Virus record (IMG/VR): IMGVR_UViG_3300008113_006297
Span: 1-22,580 of that record
Reading direction: 5' to 3' (one strand)
Source: a virus
Length of the DNA stretch: 22,580 bases
Part shown: in pieces, positions 22,465 to 22,580 of the stretch
Layout of the letters: each line of letters opens with the position of its first letter
Position numbering within the stretch: the first letter of the stretch is position 1
Translations under genes and position numbers: made by a program
Notes under the pieces: model-generated
Databases searched by the model: none
Told to the model about the DNA's origin: nothing
What the model saw: the letters and a program-made list of their open reading frames with translations, nothing else

Positions 22465-22580
22465 AGTTTTTTCCAAATCCAAATAGGTTCACAAAATGTT
22501 TTATCACCCGCCTCTGCTGCTTTTGCCAATGCTTCATCGGTGTATCTATCTTCATCACCTTCAATAATAGCACCTGCCCC
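22461..22580 (-). CDS. C-terminal end of a third methyltransferase-like gene, cut by the window edge
   Basis: The last 39 codons of a gene entering from beyond the right edge. They read GAGAIIEGDEDRYTDEALA and end in CEPIWIWKKL. This aligns well with the C terminus of the next gene (GAGMAVSEYYSDELKEKAEE, then GEPIWIWEK), including the unusual EPIWIW. The TGA stop at 22463-22461 overlaps the ATG of the downstream copy by 4 bp. The catalytic motifs would lie outside the window. Confidence 0.78.
   Translation of the reverse strand, partial: GAGAIIEGDEDRYTDEALAKAAEAGDKTFCEPIWIWKKL

Noticed and set aside
22465-22482. TTG start six codons upstream for the second methyltransferase-like gene
   Set aside because: The ATG at 22464 gives an ATGA overlap with the preceding stop, the same coupling used elsewhere in the window, so the TTG start is less likely.

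Overview
The window looks like part of the genome of a large tailed phage of the T4-like (Tevenvirinae-related) kind that infects a Bacteroidetes/Flavobacteriia-type host. Three lines support this. First, it encodes a T4-type replisome: family B DNA polymerase (gp43), sliding clamp (gp45) and both clamp-loader subunits (gp44 and a gp62-like protein). Second, the DNA is AT-rich and gene starts lack Shine-Dalgarno sequences. Third, at least four promoters on the minus strand fit the Bacteroidetes sigma-factor grammar TTG-N19/20-TAnnTTTG. Every gene supported here lies on the minus strand, packed with 1-38 bp overlaps or very short gaps. No gap exceeds 100 bp, and no tRNA, rRNA, CRISPR array or insertion sequence was seen.

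The genes are best read from high to low coordinates, the direction of transcription. (1) 22580-12881 is the replication and DNA-metabolism block. It holds the C-terminal end of one DNA-methyltransferase-like gene, a second complete copy, gp45, a third and larger relative, then gp43, a small acidic unknown protein, dUTPase, gp44, a zinc-ribbon protein, the gp62-like protein and a RecB/Cas4-like PD-(D/E)XK nuclease with a probable Fe-S cluster. (2) 12821-9919 holds a small ribbon-helix-helix-like protein and two GT4 glycosyltransferases. (3) 9917-4875 is a virion-type block: an unknown protein with a perfect EF-hand loop, a 941-residue collagen-like fibre with a cupredoxin-like domain, and a subtilisin-family protease with its own propeptide domain but no signal peptide. 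(4) 4778-1 is a carbohydrate block: GT2-type, GT-B-type, second GT2-type, WecB-type UDP-GlcNAc 2-epimerase, GT-D-type glycosyltransferase, a GNAT acetyltransferase, and the first codons of another gene at the edge.

Two arrangements stand out. Three related SAGWG/TSPPY methyltransferase-like genes flank the sliding-clamp gene, which suggests DNA modification coupled to replication. Six glycosyltransferases plus a nucleotide-sugar epimerase lie on both sides of a Ser/Thr-rich collagen-like fibre and its neighbouring protease. The working hypothesis is a phage-encoded system that glycosylates and proteolytically matures its own fibre. The protein families are read from sequence motifs; the systems-level functions are inference.
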